A DNA stretch of 64,000 nt from NCBI RefSeq assembly GCF_026212465.1, contig NC_080056.1:14625993-14689992 (forward strand), given 5' to 3'. Made by a program: the position numbers and the translations under genes. The stretch's first letter is position 1. Every line of letters begins with the position of its first letter. This stretch comes from Amaranthus tricolor (taxonomy: Eukaryota > Streptophyta > Magnoliopsida > Caryophyllales > Amaranthaceae). The notes below the pieces were generated by a model that ran no database searches, was not told the DNA's origin, and was given only the letters and a program-made list of their open reading frames with translations. Positions 1-10,405 of the stretch are shown one piece after another.

Positions 1-210
1 CAGGTGATTGACGGCTAGGCAATACAACCTATTTTGAATCCTAATATTCCTTAATTATTTAGATAGATTCACCTAGTATGATTCGTTATCTAAGTCTCGG
101 GTGATTGACGTCTGGGCAATGCCGATCTATGTCTGATCCAAATTTTCATGGATTCTTTCCAAGGGTTCATCTAGTATGATTCCTTTTCTAAGTCCCAGAT
201 GATTCATTCC
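1..210. repeat. Degenerate 98-bp tandem repeat, about two copies
   Basis: The motif GGTGATTGACG at 3 recurs at 101, and TAGTATGATTC at 74 recurs at 172, so the spacing is 98 bp at both points. A third partial unit seems to start near 195 (CCCAGATGATTCATTCC). The array probably continues to the left of the window. No coding potential was seen. It could be satellite-like DNA or part of a larger element. Confidence 0.6.
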
Positions 211-229
211 AGGGACATATCATCATATT

Positions 230-817
230 TAGGGGTGTGCATCGGTCCAAATCCGGACCGATCCGGACCGGAACTGGTTGGATCGAAAGACCGAATTTTG
301 AAATTTTGAGGACCAGAGACCGGACCTGTTACATCCGGTTGGGTTCTGGTCAAACCTGAAAAATACCAGTCCAGTCCAGTCCAGGTTTGGATTGGTTTGA
401 CCGACTACTTTGTAACTCATACCTTTTTACTGATTATTAAAATTTTTAAAAATTACATTTCACAAGAACTAAATTAATTCAAGAATAAAAGCAAAAATGT
501 ATGCAAGAGTTTAATGAGATTCATGGTATTTGTGACCGACACATGGTGGTATTTCAACACGGATTTGTTGTCCTCTTTAATGTCGACGATCATGAACTTG
601 AATTTATATGTACGATTTCTGAAGTTGGGAAACTAATTTTTATTAGTAGGTCCTATCCGGTCTAACCCTAAATTTTCGGGGTTTAGACAAGTCCGGACCG
701 GATAGGAACCCAGAATCAAGAATTTTTAAGGATCGGATATCGAACCTGATGCTTCTGGTCCATGTTCAATCGATTTTTGTCTAGGCCGCCGGTCTGGTCT
801 AATTTTGCACAACCCTA
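230..817. mobile_element. hAT-like non-autonomous element (MITE)
   Basis: The ends are imperfect inverted repeats: TAGGGGTGTGCA at 230-241, and TAGGGTTGTGCA read on the minus strand from 817. The flanks ATCATATT (222-229) and ATCATATC (818-825) match at 7 of 8 bases, as expected for the 8-bp target duplication of hAT elements. Both arms are full of CCGGACCGG-type motifs (240-410 and 650-800), so much of the element is self-complementary. It has no transposase ORF. The 63-codon minus-strand ORF at 229-420 is only the repeat arm read through. Confidence 0.7.
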
Positions 818-825
818 ATCATATC

Positions 826-1363
826 AAGCTTAAATGCTGAATCATCATATCAAGATAATCATCAAAAGTGGCCCAAAGACCAAACATTTATAATTCATGG
901 GGCTTCCACCAAGCATATTTCCCCCGGTCGAAATTTAAAAGTTTATCCTATTTTGACCTAATTGTATGGTTTCCTCTGAACATTTGATTGGTTCACATCA
1001 TGCGTATGATTTTTTTCCGCATAAAGATTGATGCGCTAGCTAGATTACATTTCCTCTTCTATTACTTTTATGCATGGGGCTCATGTTATGAGGTCAAATA
1101 ATTAAGCTCGTAACACATCAAGTCATACCCTAAACCACCCACCATAGCCACAACCATTCTAATATAACTCCCGCTTATTCCCACATCTACTTACATTATC
1201 TCCATTATCAAGAATCAAACCTCTAAAGACCCTACAAGAGACTACTATAAATACTTCATGGAACTATGGAAAATGGTATACAATTCTACTTTTCTATACT
1301 CAATTTATTTCATCAAAAATACTTTCTATCTAATTAATCACTTTATTATCGTTTTCGGACTGA
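826..1363 (+). promoter_or_regulatory. Gene-free stretch ending in a promoter-like segment
   Basis: No gene is recognised here. A plant-like TATA box (TATAAATA, 1246-1253) lies about 118 bp upstream of the CACTA left end. A pyrimidine- and A-rich stretch that could be a 5' leader follows it. A short ORF at 1258-1464 runs straight into the transposon, so it is not credible as a gene. The segment could be the promoter of a host gene cut by the transposon, or a chance TATA in AT-rich DNA. Confidence 0.25.
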
Positions 1364-1610
1364 CTCTAGTGGAAAAAACCTTATTTGCTACTTGTCGTTT
1401 GCTGTGGTTTTCCATAGACGCAGCAATAAATAGCAAAAAGAATTTTTTTAAAAACATCAATTAATTTCTACGGTTTTACGTTTGCCCATAGCAAATTCTC
1501 AGTTGCAATAATAATTGCTGCGGTTTCGCTAGTGCCCGCAACAAATAACTGTTACTAGATTAGTTTAATTGCTGCGGTTTTTGTGTTTGCCCGCAGCAAA
1601 TAATAGTTTC
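1364..1610 (+). repeat. CACTA subterminal repeats (GCTGCGGTTT / CGCAGCAAATA)
   Basis: Short inverted motifs of the form TTGCTGCGGTTTT...GCCCGCAGCAAATAA occur at least three times (about 1385-1435, 1460-1550 and 1565-1602). Such arrays bind the element-encoded TNPA-like protein in En/Spm elements. Here they support the choice of left end. The matching right array was not found. Confidence 0.7.
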
Positions 1611-2219
1611 ACACAAAATTAAAACCCGCCATTCAACGTTTCATTTTTCACAAAATCGACTTCATATGCTGTTACGCTGAATTCTCTCGAACCCATTGAA
1701 AAAACTGCTTCATCTTCATCTTCATTTGCTTCATCTTCTTCATCTTCACAAACGTAATAGCAGTATTGTTACATTTTCTCAAACTCAAAAAACACTACAG
1801 TATTTTGGTCTTGTTCATCTTCAAAACCCACGACATTAAGGTAGTTTTTCTCTTTTTAATTTGTTAAGCATTTAAGTTTCGCAAGAGATTCATGAAAACA
1901 CTCAGAAATTAGGGAACTGTTTGTATACTAATTTTGTTTCTCTATTTTTCATTATAGATAACATAACCCACAAAATAAAGGTAATTATATTTATTTTACT
2001 AATTTGCAAGTTCATATCTTTATTTTTTAACATGTAATTTAGTAATTTAGTGCTAAAGATATCCATTTATTTATGAATATTACATTATTCAAGTTTATGT
2101 TATTAGTTTGTTAAATATTTGTGTAATTTGTTAAAAATGTTTGTTATAAATAAGTATATATGTTTAACAGTTGTGTATTAATTTTGTTTTGAATTAATTA
2201 ATCACACTAATTAGGATGA

Positions 2220-5200
2220 CAACGATCGTTCTTGGATGTATGAAAGCATTGAATCGTCAAAATTTATTGATGGCGTATTAGAATTTTGTAGTATTGCGGT
2301 TGAACATCAAGTTAGAACGGGGGGAGTTGGTTTTTATTGCCTATGTGTCACTTGTGGCAATGTATCAAAGGTAGATTGTGTTGATATCCTTTGGGAGCAC
2401 ATACTTCGACGTGGCTTTAGGTCTCAATATCATGTTTGGGTTTGGCATGGTGATGAGGGAGTTTACAAAGAGAAAAGTGTTGTTGAGGACGTCAATAATG
2501 TGACTGATGTCAATGAGGATGTAGTAGATCATGTTGATGGGTATGAGACATATGAAGAGAATGTCGATGAGGATGTGGATCGTGTTGATGAGATGATGGA
2601 GGGAGTCAAGGATGAGTTAGGAAAACGTTCTCGTGTTTTTGACTTTTTGACAGATGTTTCTCAAAAGCCTTTGTACCCTAGATGTACAAAGTTCACCAAA
2701 CTAACATCAGTGTTGACAATTTTCAACATTAAGTCAAACTTCAATTGGAGTAACGCTAGTTTCACAATGTTATTAGAAGCATTAGGTGATATGCTTCCTG
2801 AGATAAATGAACTTCCAAAGTCGACATATTATGCCAAAAAGCTCATGTGTACTTTCGGCTTAGAGTACCAAAAGATTCATGCGTGTCGAAATGATTGTGT
2901 TTTGTATCGGAATGAAAACGAGAACTCAGATAAGTATCCTAGGTGCGGGTTATCGGGAGCTAAAGGGCCCCCGGCTAAGGTATTGTGGTATCTTCCAATA
3001 ATACCTAGATTCAAGCGCTTGTTTTCTATAAAGAAAGATGCTTTAAATTTGAGGTGGCATGTAGATAGGGTGAAGAAAGGTCACTTGCTCACACATCCAT
3101 CTGATTCTCCAGAGTGGAAGAGTATTGATAGGTTGTATAAGACTTTTGGGATGAGGTTCGTAAATTAAGGCTCGGACTGTGTACGGATGGAATGAACCCA
3201 TTCGGCAATCTTATTTCTCAACATAATACTTGGCCGGTACTGTTAGTGATCTATAATTTGCCACCTTGGTTGTGTATGAAGCGTAAGTACATTATGCTTT
3301 CGCTTCTTATCTCGGGTCCTAAACAACCTGGCAATGACATAGATACATATCTTGCACCTCACGTTGAGGATTTGAGAAAAATGTGGGATGAAGGCGTTTC
3401 AGTGTTTGATGCATAAGCTAATGAGGAGTTCACCTTGCATGCAATGCTTTTATGCACTATTAATGATTTTTCGGCATATGGAAACTTATCGGGGTATAAG
3501 AACAAAGGGAAGAAAGCATGCCCAATATGTATCGATGACATGGAATCCACGTGGATTCCTAACTGCAAACACGTATTCATGCACCATCGAAAGTTCCTCC
3601 CACGAGATCACCAATATCGTAAGAAGAAGAAGATGTTCAACGGGGAGGTTGAGGACCGTATAGTTTGTCGACCATTGACCGGTTATGAGGTGTATGAACA
3701 GGTTAAGAGAGTTGAGACTGTATTTGGTAAAACAAGGCAAGTGCAAGGGGGTGAGACCAATTATGGAAAAAAGAATCAATCTTTTGGAAGCTTCCATATT
3801 GGATAGATCTACAGGTTAGGCATTATTTTGACGTTATCCATATAGAGAAAAAAGTATGCGATTCTATACTCGGGACTCTCATGAACATTCCGGGTAAGAC
3901 AAAGGATGTTAGGGCCGTGCGAGATTGGTTTGAATGTAAGGGTCTTCGTTCGGAGTTGTGGGCACATGTTAAGGTGAGTAAGAAAAGAAATAGAGCCGAT
4001 GAAGTTGACGGCAATAACAAGGGAAAGGGCGGTAAGAAGAAGATGAGTAATGACAAAGTTTATTTGCCTCCAGCTTGCCACACATTGTCCAAAGCAGAGT
4101 AGCGGACATTTTGTGAGTCTTTTAATGACATTAAGGTTCCGTCTGGGTACTCATCCAATATGAAGATTTGTGAGCCTAAATGTTGAGCTGAAGTTGGAAA
4201 GCATGAAATCTCACGATTGCCATGTAATGATGCAAGTGTTCTTACCAATTGCAATCCGTGCAATACTGCCAAAACTTGTGAGATATGCTATTACCGAGCT
4301 ATGTTTGTTCTTCAACACAATTTGTAGTAAAGCTCTTGATCCTTTAAACATGATGCTCTTCAAGTCGACGTGATTGTAACTTTATGCATATTTGAGATGT
4401 ATTTTCCACCTTCTTTCTTTGACATAATGGTTCATCTTATTGTCCATCTCGTTCGTGAGATCAAGCTTTTAGGTCAAGTTTTTTTAAGGTGGTGTTATCC
4501 TTTTGAAAGAAACATTGGTGTTTTACAAAACAAGGATGAGGAATCCAGCACAACCCGAGGGGAGTATGACTGTGAGCGATGAGATTAGTAACTTTATAGC
4601 TGAGTATTTGGCCATGGCAAAGCCTATTGGACTTCCCACCTCTAGACATAAAGGAAGGCTTGAGGGAAAAGGAACAATTGGTTCAAAATCGGTCACATCT
4701 CCTCAAGAGAGCCTTCTACAAGCACACTTGTATGTGTTGCATCATATTCCTGAAGTTAATCTTTTTTTGAGTGAGCATTTTGATATATTGCGCGCAAAAC
4801 ATCCTTCTAAAGGGGATAGGGCATTGATGTAGTTGCATAACAAGACGTTTATTTATTGGTTTCATAATCGATTAATATGCAAAGAACTCAAGGGTGTATC
4901 TGAAAGTGTTAAATGGTTAGCTTTTGGTGCTTGTGATGATGTCGACAAATATGAGGGGTTACGATGTCAATGGCTTCACATTTTGAACTGAGGGTCAAGA
5001 CAAGAAGTCATCTTTTCTACAGGGTTTTTATTTTGGCGTCATCTACATTTTATGCGTATGCAAAGGATCAAGTGCTGGTTGATGCTAAATTGGTATACTA
5101 CGGGCGGGTACATGAAATATGGGAGCTTGACTACTCTACTTTCAATATTGGTCGTTTCAAATGTAAATGGGTAGATAATAATCGACGATGCATAAAAAAT

Positions 5201-5500
5201 GACGACCCTTGTGGAATCACTCTTGTAGACTTAGCTCATTTACGTGATAATGAGGAGCCATTCATATTAGCCACACAAGCCAAGCAAGTATTCTACATTG
5301 TAGACCCGTTTGATAAAAAATGGTCTATTGTTGTATCGGAAAAAAGAAGCGTCCTTGGTATAGGTGATGTTGAGGATGAAGAAGAATATGAAGCTTTTGA
5401 AGACTCCCCTCTCTTTATCAATCCAAAATCAGTGGATCAAGATGATGTAGATGTTGGTTATATGCATGTAGATCACACGGAAGGAATACATTTGAATTAA
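2220..5500 (+). pseudogene. TNP2-type CACTA transposase, broken
   Basis: In order, I see a transposase-associated domain (about 2221-2450: RSWMY, a CxxC pair, GFRSQYHVWVWHG), an acidic linker (2470-2620), a TNP2/Transposase_21 core (about 2640-3990: KYPRCG, RFKRLFS, MNPFGN, CPIC, RKFLPRDH), a DUF4218-like part (about 4230-4830) and a DUF4216-like part (about 5080-5500: IWELDY). The family cuts and pastes CACTA elements. The reading frame changes near 3150, 3810-3880, 4100-4500 and 4835-4960, with an in-frame stop at 3414-3416. The only nearby upstream ATG (2216) is one base out of frame with the RSWMY motif, which suggests a 1-bp loss at the start. Family assignment is from motifs read by eye; the boundaries of the DUFs are approximate. 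Confidence 0.8.
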
Positions 5501-5699
5501 GTGATTCACAAGTATGAATTTTAAGCTTTTTAAAGTTTTTTTGGCACTTTCGCACATAAAGTAGCTAAAACTTGGTTTGTTTTGCATGAAACTTTGCACA
5601 CAACACTATTTGATATATATTATTGTGTTGAACATATTAGAATTGTAAATTATAGTCATATTCTTCATATTACTTAGCTTGTGTTCTAATATATTTCTA

Positions 5700-7207
5700 T
5701 TTATACTCTTTCAGGTAGATATACAATACATCTATTCAGAGACGAAATTGTCCCCGAGATTGAGACCTTGGATAATGAGCATCATATACAGTTACGACAC
5801 TGAAGAGGACCAAATTGTGAGATACGAGCGTATGGCTGAAGAAGCTCCACCACTTGACAATGATTATGAGACTGAAGATGCCTCACTAATAATGGATGCT
5901 CCTACTACCAGTAAAAAGAAAAGAGCGAAGTCCTACGAAAAACCTCAAAGTCATAGCACCCATGCATTTGGAATATAATGCATCGGGTCAACCCTGCGGA
6001 AAATGGCGTAGGCAATATGAAAAACAAGTGGGCCTATGTATCCACAAGATTTCCATATTGCACGCATCGAACGAGGTTCTAGAGGGTTCGAAGAACTCTC
6101 TATAGAATGATACTGTTGTAAGCAACTTTACTATTTTTATTCATTTAGTGTCACTTTAAAATTAATTTAATTAACACTAATAAATATAATTTTTTTTTTG
6201 TAGAATCAATTTCACATCGAGAGCGATAAGGAGAAGAAGAATGTGTTTCTTTCAGCTGTTGCTGAAAGATTCAGAGATTTCAAATCTAAGCTAATAACTT
6301 GCTGGATCACAAAAAGGCGTGCCTGTACGACCAAAAATGTCAAAACGAGAAACGAAGGTGGAGAGCAAGCATCTTCGAAGATGCCCTACGAAATATGAGG
6401 TCACATATCGAAGAGAGAATGGGAGGCTTTTGTTGCCAAAAGAACAACTCCCATTGAAATAGTAAGTATTTCATATTATATTATAGTTTTTGATTTGAAT
6501 TTACTTCTTTTGATTCAGTTATTAAACTAATATATGACATTTGATTTCAATTGATTAATTAGGAAAAGCGTGGTAAAGCTTCTGAATTAGCAAGCAAAAG
6601 AAAGTTTTACCATCGCTTGGGCCAAAACACGTACGATAAGTTCTGAAAAGAGTGGGTGGATGCGGGTTTATGTCCCAATCATAGTTCATCCACGCCCTCA
6701 TCTATGACTACCTCCGCGTCTGTGAATACTCCTGCTGGAGATTGGGTGCGAGATCAGTATTGCGGGCTTCATTCCCGAGATGCAAGTGGTAAATTTACCA
6801 TTAATGATCCGGGAACGAAGAAGGTTGCTAATGCTGTGCTGAGTTTCGAAATTATTAAGTATATTCTTCATTTGTTTTATATTCTTTGTCTTTGATTTAC
6901 TTATACTAATTGTTATATATGTTACTTTTTATTTGAAAAGATGGGCTGGAAGGAAAAAGAAGCTACGGGGGAGTTCACCCCAAGAGGCATTGTTGACGCA
7001 TTGCATATGGTCTTAGTGAAAGACCACAGTGGGCGGGTAGTCGGAAAAGGAGGCGTCCGCGTGGTGTTACAGAAGGCATTCGGCAAAGAGTGTGTTGCTG
7101 CTCAATCCCGAACGATACTGCGGGATGAAGTAGCAACCCTCCGAGCAGAATTTACAAAGGACGTTATCGCCAAACTGGCACTCGTGTTGCAGAAGATGGG
7201 GTTGTAG
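5700..7207 (+). pseudogene. Second CACTA gene, Transposase_24-like, with introns
   Basis: This follows the TNP2 remnant, in the place where many plant CACTA elements carry a second gene of the Ptta/En/Spm (Transposase_24) type. Pieces of the domain are visible: a WEAFVAKR-like motif near 6420, KASELASKRKFYHRLGQNTYDKF split by the intron border near 6563-6645, and a C-terminal coiled helix at 7090-7200 ending in TAG. Likely GT-AG introns are 6118-6203 (GTAAGC...TTTGTAG), 6462-6562 (GTAAGT...ATTAG) and about 6857-6940. In-frame stops near 6397 and 6643 show decay. Its role in these elements is probably DNA binding at subterminal repeats; this is inferred from position and family. Confidence 0.6.
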
Positions 7208-7279
7208 ACATTGCTTTATTGCCTTAACTAGAGGTATGTTAGTTAGGAATTGGGGGAGGGGGTTATCCAGTGTGTGCTA

Positions 7280-7592
7280 CTAAGAGTGTTTATTTTGGGG
7301 GAAACATTTTCCCATTCAACTAACTTCCCATTTTTGGTTGTTTGGCTTGAAAAGAATTTAAAAGAAAAATTTACGTGGAAAGATTTTACATCACTTTGAG
7401 AACATTTCCTTCAATATCAAAAGGAAACCAATTTTCCACCATTCCATCCCCAATACTTCTATTTCTTCCAAGACTCTTTCATCAAATCAAACAAAAAAAA
7501 TAATAAATTATTATTTGCATTATTCATTTGAAATAGTTTTCATTGAAAATAATTTTCAATGAAAATGTATTTCACCAAATAACACCTCTAAA
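7280..7592. mobile_element. Small MITE-like element
   Basis: The left edge reads AGAGTGTTTATTTTGGGGG (7283). The right edge, read on the minus strand, is AGAGGTGTTATTTGGTG (from 7589). The two are imperfect inverted repeats, and GAAAATGTATTT/AAACATTTTCC sits just inside each. The interior is AT-rich with no ORF. A 2-3 bp duplication (TA or TAA) is possible but too short to prove. The family could be PIF/Harbinger or hAT-like. Confidence 0.45.
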
Positions 7593-8640
7593 GCCTACTT
7601 GTTTTGGTAAACAAAAAATGATGGAAGACTTAGATTATTGACACCTTTATTGGTAGTATCTTCATTAAATAGATGATCATACTTGTTCCACTGTCATATG
7701 GTAAGATCATATTGATTAGTTGATATCTCGATTTGTAAGATCATATGGATTTAAGTGTAGAACATTTGTGGATAATCACCGGAGGTTATATCTCGATTTA
7801 TGCAACCATTTCCATTTGTTTTGGAATAGGGATTGAGGCTTTGTCATTTTTGTTGTTATTTCAGTACAAGAAATTATTCTTGAAAGTAACCTACAACATC
7901 AGTATGAAATTATTGGTTGCAAATTTGCTGAAATTTGAATCTAGCAAGTAGCTTATTGCTTTACCATTACCTTCATTACATGATGGCAATTTTGTGCATC
8001 CATAGCCTATTAAAACCCAGCCTATTATGATGGCAATAGGTTGTTTCTAGTTTCAGCTAGTCTCTTGAGAGAGCGACACCTCTCAAACCCAGCCTATTAA
8101 AACTTAATGTCTACTTATATTATTCTTAATGCGTACCTGTTATATCCTTAATACCTACTCACAATATCTTAAATGCCTAGCTATTTACATCATAATGCCT
8201 ACTTATAATATGTCAAAAAATATATATTGGGTGCCCAATTAGAGATGATCTTAAAGAGACCGTCTCTCACAAGAATTTGTGTTCTTTTTATGAGCTCTTT
8301 ATTGAGTGGTGATTATTATGATAATGACGCTTGATATAGGAGGTCTACAATAAATTTAAATTTGCTATCTAGTCATAATTATTATTCATCTTAAAAGTTT
8401 AAGTTTATTAATTAAAGTTTCATTCACATCATTTTTTAGAATGAAATAGAAAAATATATTTAATAACTACTTTAAATCTTTGTACCGATGAAGAAATTTA
8501 TTTTTTAAAAATAATAATGATGTATCGTTAATTTGTAAGAAAAATTAATGAAAAATTTTACATAAGAAAAATTTTAAAAAAAATTGAATATTGTTTGTTG
8601 ACCATAATTGATGAACCTACTTACCATAGGGAATATATAG
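7593..8640. other. Gene-free AT-rich sequence
   Basis: No gene is supported. A 68-codon ORF at 7745-7951 has no recognisable domain. Short direct repeats occur: CCCAGCCTATTA at about 8015 and 8088, and TAAGATCATAT at about 7700 and 7737. The stretch GAGACCGTCTCTCACAAG near 8255-8275 resembles a dispersed repeat of Amaranthaceae genomes, from memory only. The rest is AT-rich filler. Confidence 0.5.
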
Positions 8641-8895
8641 TAAATATGAATAAAAAAAATGGAAATTCCACATGATAATCCTGAAGTTTTGGGTTTTCCA
8701 CGTAGTAACCAAAACTTTTAAAAAATCCACGTGATAACCCTAAGGTTTACCAAATTGTTCCACCGTGACCTTTTTGCACATTAAACGTTAGCAAACATTA
8801 ATTTTGAAGCTTTAAGGCTGTTGTACGCCTATTTATGTAACTCACCATTCAAATGTCATCAGTTTCAACCTTTTTCCCCGAAATAGAAACCAAAC
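8641..8895. repeat. Host repeat interrupted by element A, left arm of an inverted repeat
   Basis: This segment has CACGT-containing repeats (CCACGTAGTAACC at 8699, CCACGTGATAACCC at 8730). It ends in an arm (8801-8848) whose reverse complement lies at 61691-61739, on the other side of element A; the shared core is TTGTACGCCTATTTAT. Before insertion the two arms were only about 67 bp apart, so A landed in the loop of a potential hairpin. The original repeat is probably a non-autonomous transposon, but I cannot name its family. Confidence 0.6.
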
Positions 8896-9719
8896 TGAAG
8901 ACTCAACTCTTGATGATAATTCAAAACGCATATTAGTTAAACAAATAAATTAAGTAATTACATTTAGTTGTTTAATTTAGTCCAAAATCATATTTGATAT
9001 ATTTGATGTTTGATATATATGTTTAAGTACAAAGACACTAGAATGTGTTTTATTAACTTAAGTTTATCTTAAGATTGTTTTAAGTCTTGAAAGGTCGTTT
9101 CAAAGTCTTGAATAAAATAACGTGTTTAATTAAAGTTGATTTCATAATTATATTTGTAATATTTTTACAAGTCAATGATCCTTTATATATATTTGAAATA
9201 TTTTAATAGGTCAAGGTTCAATAAAATTAGCTTTGATTTTATTTGAAATAAAGTTAAGTATTTTTTGTTACACGTTTTATCGTAAGTGTTGAAATAATTT
9301 GTAGTTAAACATGTAAGTTAAATACGTGGTTAAATACATACCTAAATACGTACTAAGGTTAATTTAATAATTGGATTAGTTAAAGGTACACGTATTTTGC
9401 TAAAAATAATGAACGACTATATAGATGATGCGCTAAAAATAGAGTTTACTATTAATAGGATATTATTTGAATTTATTCTAATAATAGATTTTATTTAAAC
9501 GTTGTTGAATCTAGTTTATACTTATAATTCAATATCTTGTATAAGTACTAACGTGGCAGCATAGCATTGGACAATGATGACGAAATTATTTTAAGCTATC
9601 AGTACACGTAAGTTTGAAGAAAATCTCAAGGTCTTGAAGTAAGGCGTTGTACGACCAGGTTAACAAAGAATAACGGGAAAGGAGCATATTGTTTTTCAAA
9701 TTGTGTGGAGGCGTAGCAC

Positions 9720-9727
9720 TATAAATA
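9720..9727 (+). promoter_or_regulatory. TATA box of A 5' LTR
   Basis: TATAAATA occurs about 820 bp into the LTR and is kept in the 3' LTR near 61022. It is a fitting pol II promoter, with the transcript start expected about 30 bp downstream. The exact start cannot be read from sequence. The truncated LTR copies at 28796 and 44489 stop before this box. Confidence 0.6.
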
Positions 9728-10309
9728 CATGGCTTCATTTCAGAACTAAGGATACATCGACATACACCTTTTGCACCACTTCTTATAGCTTTCTCTCTTG
9801 AATTAAAATTTGCTCTAAGTATTTTGAAAGCGTTGTAATTTCTATTTGATCATTCTTAGTTCATCTAACTCCTACATTTGTAATAGGCTTTAGAGTTCAA
9901 AAGCAGTTAGATTAAGTTTAATACGCCAACTTGAGAATACTTTTTAAAGTGTTCAACTGGATTGAATCTCTATTGTGAGATTTTGGATTTTGCTTTTATT
10001 AAAGGGACTTGCAATACGGTTCTTCAAGGGGAAGAACTTGGTGAGAGGAGATAGTGAGATCTTCTTTGTATTAAAGTCGGATTAATAAAAGGCATTGAAA
10101 TCCTACGGGTTGATAGAGAACCCATAGGCGGGGAGTTGGTTAGTTAGAACCGAACCTCGTTAACATATCGTGTGTTATATTCTTTAAAGTTTATTTTTCC
10201 GCACATACGTTATTGTTAACAAAATTGGCTCAAAGCTGTTTCTGAAAACAGTTTTGAAAGACTCCTCAAACTCTTGAGACAAACTGCTGGACAAAATTTT
10301 AAAAGCCCA

Positions 10310-10340
10310 AACTCTCTATTCACCCCCCCTCTAGAGAGTT
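10310..10340 (+). promoter_or_regulatory. U5 hairpin with C-run loop (element A)
   Basis: AACTCTCT (10310-10317) and AGAGAGTT (10333-10340) form a perfect 8-bp stem around a 15-nt loop containing TTCACCCCCCCTCT-type sequence. The same structure is in the 3' LTR (61612-61643). Element B has an equivalent with a different stem sequence. The function is unknown; a role in RNA dimerisation, packaging or reverse transcription is speculation. Confidence 0.55.
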
Positions 10341-10364
10341 TTCAACCTCCTATTAACCTTTAAT

Positions 10365-10376
10365 TGGTATCAGAGC
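10365..10376 (+). other. Primer binding site of A (initiator tRNA-Met)
   Basis: TGGTATCAGAGC starts 2 bp after the 5' LTR. It is complementary to the 3' end of plant initiator methionine tRNA, the usual primer of copia minus-strand DNA. Confidence 0.9.
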
Positions 10377-10405
10377 TGAGTTTCACATAAAAAGAGTAAT
10401 ATCTT

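Larger units (their letters stand above)
1364..7270 (+). mobile_element. Decayed CACTA (En/Spm) DNA transposon, right end not found
   Basis: The left end is taken at CTCTAGTGGAAAAAACC (1364), a degenerate form of the CACTAGTG-type terminus common in plant CACTA elements. Subterminal repeats follow, and then two gene remnants in the usual CACTA order: a TNP2-type transposase (about 2220-5500) and a second transposase-like gene (about 5700-7207). No matching CACTA right terminus or right subterminal repeats are visible after 7207, so the right end has been lost or has diverged. The stated end is only an estimate. Frameshifts and stops show that the element is inactive. Confidence 0.75.
8896..10362 (+). 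repeat. 5' LTR of element A
   Basis: It matches the 3' LTR (60185-61665) along its whole length, with about two dozen substitutions counted by eye. It lacks about 13 bp near position 8911 (AATTTTCTTTAAT in the 3' copy). Its last bases read CTTTA, where the 3' LTR has CTTCA, so its terminal dinucleotide has mutated. The TATA box is at 9720, and a hairpin with a C-run loop lies at 10310-10340. The primer site follows directly. Confidence 0.92.

Noticed and set aside
1258..1464. Host gene starting at 1258
   Set aside because: The frame runs through the CACTA terminus and its subterminal repeats, so the ORF cannot be an original gene.
7745..7951. Small membrane-like ORF of 68 codons
   Set aside because: It is hydrophobic only because of AT-rich DNA. 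It has no conserved motif and no promoter or leader that I can support.
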